Assembly: GCA_038380795.1 (NCBI GenBank)
Contig: CM076267.1
Span: 15,173,501-15,237,500 of the forward strand
DNA length: 64,000 nt
From: Pyrocephalus nanus
Lineage: Eukaryota; Chordata; Aves; Passeriformes; Tyrannidae
Direction: 5' to 3'
Part shown: positions 59,119 through 64,000 of the stretch, in pieces
Layout of the letters: each line of letters begins with the position of its first letter
Numbering within the stretch: position 1 is the stretch's first letter
The notes under the pieces: generated by a model
What the model saw: the letters and a program-made list of their open reading frames with translations, nothing else
Databases searched by the model: none
Told to the model about the DNA's origin: nothing
Position numbers and translations under genes: made by a program

Positions 59119-62100
59119 TCACAGGGGAAGTGGAGGGGTAGGTACAGATCTTTTTGCTCTCATGACCAGTGACAGCACTCCTCTTAACAGTGAATGGTAC
59201 CAGACTGCTTGAAAAAGTGGGAAGCTACTAATTAGAAATCCATCATGTTTATGGATACGCATTAAATTCATGCAGTTACATACACCTACACACAATACAT
59301 TTAGTTACCTTTGATTAGAAGTTAAGCTACAAAACACTGATTTGATCTTGACAACATCAGTTCAAATACATCTTCTCCAGCACCAATAACTCTGCCCTTT
59401 ACATTTAGCCCTAGGATTCCAGAACTCCTACATCAGTTTCCAGCTCTATCACAGTTTTACCAGATCACCTCAGAATAACACTTTAATATACAAGGATCTG
59501 TTTCCTCATCTGTGACACTTACTCTCCTGGGAGGTTTACCAGCATGCTGAGGGTGCAAAAGTTGTTTAGGTCTTGTACTGGTAGAAAAGTGTTTGGCAGG
59601 TGAAGTTTGGCTCTGGTCAGACATCATCTGTAAACTTCCAAACAGGGTGAGATTAGCTAAATTCTGAGTTCAGAACTGGAAAAGAGGTTTCTTTCTTATG
59701 GTTCATTATATATCCTTCAATGCTCACTCCTATGTTCTCAGCTGTTCTCAGACTTTTCTGAAAAACTCATGAAGTGGAAAGTGACGCAGCAAAGCTGGCT
59801 GAATGACTTCCCTTAAAGGCCCTTTAAAGACTATATTACTTGTTACAAACAGTCAGGATGACCAGATTGCAGAAAATTTTAAAAAACCTTTTTCTTTCCT
59901 CTCTTCAATATCTGGAACTCCTCTTTCTTGCCTATTAACCCTCTCTGGTCCAGGTAAGCCTGGGCTAGAACCTCTCAGGAAGTTAAAAAAACAGGTCATT
60001 TGGGTGCAGTGGAACAAACAGACATCCTTTCTCAGCAGGTACCTGCTTGGTTCCAAATAATTAAAAAAAAAATAAATTAGATGTTCTTAAAGTAAAAAAT
60101 ATTTTGAATAGTCAGATAGGGATTGTTTTTTAGAAATAATGCTGAACTTTTTGTTCAAATTTTCAGTGTACAACTAAACAAAATCCCTTATTCAAGTAAA
60201 CCCCATTCTCCTGTTCTTGTAGTGAAGTTTGGTTCAGATTCTTAAGTTACTACTATAAATCCCTATTTAGGTAAATTAACCTTTTTTTATTGTCTAAGAA
60301 TACTCTTAATGGCTTAATAAAAAGAAGTACTAAAAAAAGACTTGAATGGAAACAGGCTTCATTTGCACCTAAGTATAAGGTCTTTATATTTTGGCCCAGA
60401 GATTCAAAGCAAAATGCTTGCAGCTTGAATTCTAGATTTCTATCAAACACAACTGGCACATGTATCAGTACATGTTGTATCTTTATATATCAGGCCAACT
60501 TTTGTAGGCGTTCAAATATGAACATTAATGTGTATTTGAAGCACGCATCTTAGAAACCTGTCTGTATTACTGCACTCAAACTTAAAAACAATTCCCTAGA
60601 GCTTATGTAAAAACAAAGAAGTTTTCTCTTCCATATCAGTTAGGAAAGAAAAATTAAAAAGCATTAAAGACATTAAAGCAGAAGGGTGATTTGTGTCATT
60701 TTTGGAAGGTCCAACAGGTAAAGAGTGAATTCCAACCCAGAGATTTGATATCCATCCTATTTCAAAGGTGAACATAGAGTTCTCTGAGCTTTGCTTAAAA
60801 AATGTTATTTATTTTTAATAAAACCCATTCACTCACTGGCCTGTTAGCTTGGCAGCCACTACTTAATGCTGTCAACTGGAACATGTGAGTTAGCGAATAA
60901 ACCCAAGTTCCCAGGACCTAGGCTGGCAGAGGCTAAGTGCTTTTTGGAGATGCTGCATTTGAGTCCCTGGAGGAGAGAAAATGGCTTTAAAGCTCTTCAA
61001 GGCTAGGAGATTCATGGGGTCTTGTTACAGTAGGCTCCCTTATGTCTCATTTGTGTGTGCCTTCCTGGCTGGGGGAAAGCGTATGAGTTGATGAGGCCAT
61101 GAAGGGAAATGAGGGCAAGCAACTAGGGGTTTTTTCTGGACAGCAGAAGTTGGGGTCTATATACTGGGCTTTTAATGCCAGACTATGAGAGAGAAAGAAT
61201 AGTTCTTAAAAGAGGGAAATAAATTAGGGCCACAAATAACTCTGGGATGACTGGCATCGTAACCATGTGGGTGCTGTCATAATTGGAAACATCGAGCTGA
61301 ACTGTGGGTCCTGCTCTCTGCCTGTGACCACAGGTAGTGGAAAACAATTCTGTCATAATGTGATATTAACATTCATGGCACAGACTTTAAGAAATTCAGC
61401 ATTTTGAATATTATTTTTGTTGTGTGGTTACCCATCCTTTAGCAACCCAATCAAGATTCACTACCTCGTTATATTAGGGACTCCCTGGAGTCACTGGGTG
61501 GAAAGTGATTGGCTCACATTGAACACAGGACTAATGTGAAACATTGCATTCAATTCAACCACATTGCATTGAACCACTTTTCAGTAAGCTGTGAAATTCT
61601 TGCTGGATGCTTTTCATGAATGGGACTTTGGTCCAACCACAAGAAAGTCTCTGAAAAGAGAGACTTTCTCTGCCTCTTTCTAGGTCATTCAGCTAATTGC
61701 ATTAATTTTCAACTGTAGCTCTGTCTGCAAGGCAGCAGCAAAGACAGGGATTGTTTTTTGCCAGGAAGATTTCCCAGTCTCTCTTTCAGGAGAGCCATCT
61801 GGACTCCAGTTCATATTCTCAGTGACATTTTCCTGGGCTCCTTACCTATCCCCACTGTTGGGTTTCTGTGGCAATGAAAATCCCTGGCATGACTCTCATA
61901 ATGTTAACATTAAACCCATCAGTTGTACTTGAGGCAACCCACACATCTTCCTTTCTGATGCTAATTTGGTTTCCTCCCTGGAAATCTAAAGTATCAAAGC
62001 TTTGCAGCATTTCTTTATAACAGCCATTCTAAAATGGGGCTGGACACCAATTTCTTTCCAACTTCTAGGGTTGATGTTCCAAGTCAGTCATTATCTCTCT

Positions 62101-64000
62101 TTATTTCCACATCACCACTAACCTCCTGCCCTTAGTGGACAAATGGGGTCTTTATGAGAGAATAAAAGAATCCAAATAATCTTTGATGCCAGCTATAAAA
62201 ATTAAAATCCAGTTGAATCCAGACATTTCCCTACCTATCACATTCAAATCCTCCCTTTTGCAAGGATCTGCTCTTGAGCTCACTGTTACTATGCCTGTAA
62301 CCCACAATTACAGCTTCTGAGCTCAGGCCACTTGAGAGAACTGAAACCAGAAGGGACATTTTGCCTGAAATTCAGTAGCACTGAGGTTGGTGGCTTTGGG
62401 CCTTAACGGAATATCTCAAAACCATTTTGGCTATTTAGTGGCAGGAGCTGAGTTTCTGGGGTGGGTGAGAGAAGTAAAACACTTTCCTATGAAAGCCAGC
62501 CTCTGAGGCAGGAGTCAGGCTGAATGGTTTGCAGCACTGTGCTGTGGGATTTGGTTGGCTTACCCGGAAGGAATTGGCCTCAAAACCGGCCTGATGCTTC
62601 TTGCAGAAAGATTTCACCACTAACACTTTGCAGAATTACATCTACCAATTATTGGCTGGTATTTCCTAGCAGAAGTAATTTGTACTTGTTTTTTCCCCTT
62701 TTAAAAAAAGGAAAAACCACTGCCTTTCCAAGGGAACATCAGAGTGCTTAACCAATAAAGCATTTTCTTTCCTTCAGGGGAAAAAAGCATCCTTCTATTT
62801 CTTATAGATCTTATATGCATTGGAACACCCTTTTAACTTTTCCAGGCTTAGATTACAGTGCCTGCAGTCCTGGCATTAAAGCTTATTTACACCCCAGAGT
62901 AAAGTAAAACACTGTCAGATTTGGAGCTTTGAAGGCCTTGACTTCATGGAGGTTAATGGAGTGCAAACAGTTAATGTCAGCTCAAGGAAAATTAAATAAT
63001 GTTAAAACTAAGCCAATTACAGGAAAAGTGATACTTGGTAGTTTTGTGAGGCTTATTCTTGGGACAAATGTCAAAATGTACCCTTTTCCATATATGCTAT
63101 GCATTCCCTCAATTTCTTCAGAGATGACTATCTCTACATTCTGCCATAACAGAAGGGAGACGGAGAGATGGAGATTCAGTCTCCTTGTAAATGTTCCATT
63201 CAAATACCCATAGCAATTGCCGTTCTGAGAGTTCACTGATGACGTAATATGCTCAATAAGATAACTTTCTGAGAAAGGTTCTGTCATGGACACTTCGGTT
63301 TGTCATCTTATTTGGTATTTGCTTCATGTATAAAGAAGACCATGTTCCTGTTTCCTGACTTCTGCACCACCTTTTATAATTCTTCAGCTCAGAATAGAGC
63401 CTGAGAGCCTCTGCTGGCCAAAAAGTAAGCCTTTATTAGCCCCTTACCTCCTATAATATGTGCAGTCACCTTACAACTGTAGAAATGACGTAATTGAAGA
63501 GTGATATCTCCATATTTGATGAAAATTTCCATTTGAGTTGTTATTGGAGAAGAGTGAGAAGGAGAAGATTTGGAGATATTGTGGCCACAGGACCTCTTCT
63601 TAGAACGTCATTTCCATGCAAGTAATTTGGCTGTTTCAACTACCAGGCAATAGATATGGTACAGTCCTTTTACAAGACACACACAATCTGTCAAATGCAT
63701 ATTATAAAGTGTAAAAAATAGGATAGCCTTGTTTATGTCATGTCCTATCCCTCACTTTTTCCTTCCTCTGTCCCTATAGCTTTGATGTCACTCTCCAGTG
63801 ATGCTGTTTTCTGAGTTGTGAGGTGACTGACAGCAGAAGGCTGAGAAACGCCCATTTTGAACAGAACTTCCAAACTCTCTGACAGTCTAAGGGTTAGCAA
63901 GGCTGGCTACCCTCTTCCTCCTCAGATTCCCTAAAAGTTGTCCCAAGAAATTACTTGGTGGTTCAGGTATTTTTCAGTACCTTTTTTCTGCACCTTTCTT
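59119..64000. other. Non-coding DNA, nothing recognised
   Basis: No gene, CR1 or long simple repeat was found. A 20-bp-period partial duplication (ACATTGCATT at 61541 and 61561) is the only local repeat noted. Open frames stay near or below 100 codons and give no domain. Confidence 0.6.

Noticed and set aside
1..64000. Searches by eye for CRISPR arrays, bacterial operons, LTR retrovirus structures, telomeric TTAGGG arrays, and tRNA or rRNA genes
   Set aside because: No regular repeat-spacer array, paired long terminal repeats, telomere array or structural RNA gene was seen. Old, diverged elements could still be missed without a library search.

Overview
The window is vertebrate nuclear DNA, most likely from a bird. 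The main evidence is a set of CR1 non-LTR retrotransposon fragments. Several keep the avian-type 3' end, made of ATTCTATG-like octamers, or the conserved C-terminal part of the CR1 reverse-transcriptase ORF. Crocodilians and turtles also carry CR1, so bird is the best reading but not a proven one. There are no bacterial features: no operons, ribosome binding sites or CRISPR arrays, and no rRNA or tRNA gene was found.

Most of the 64 kb looks intergenic or intronic. The longest open frames are either low-complexity translations of homopolymers or short frames that random AT-rich DNA would give. No complete gene was recognised. Two places deserve attention as possible genes. On the minus strand at 9.4-10.7 kb there is a hydrophobic, membrane-segment-like exon candidate and an acidic exon candidate with compatible splice phases. 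They could encode the membrane and cytoplasmic part of a single-pass receptor. On the plus strand at 43.8 kb there is a short frame with a textbook secretory signal peptide and a possible splice donor after 33 codons. Both are low-confidence proposals made from sequence alone.

Layout. 1-25 kb: unique-looking sequence with many long homopolymer and T/G-rich or A-rich tracts (runs of 20 to 43 bases), one short CR1 scrap near 3.0 kb, two G-quadruplex-type G-run clusters, and two clean inverted repeats. 25-41 kb: mostly featureless AT-rich DNA, a more GC-rich stretch at 26.1-27.6 kb, and an (AAAAG)n microsatellite at 32.4 kb. 41-59 kb: six CR1 fragments in both orientations, none intact, with the signal-peptide ORF between two of them. 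59-64 kb: no repeat or gene recognised.

No functional relation between genes can be drawn, because no gene is certain. All CR1 copies are truncated and broken by frameshifts or stops, so none should be able to move by itself.
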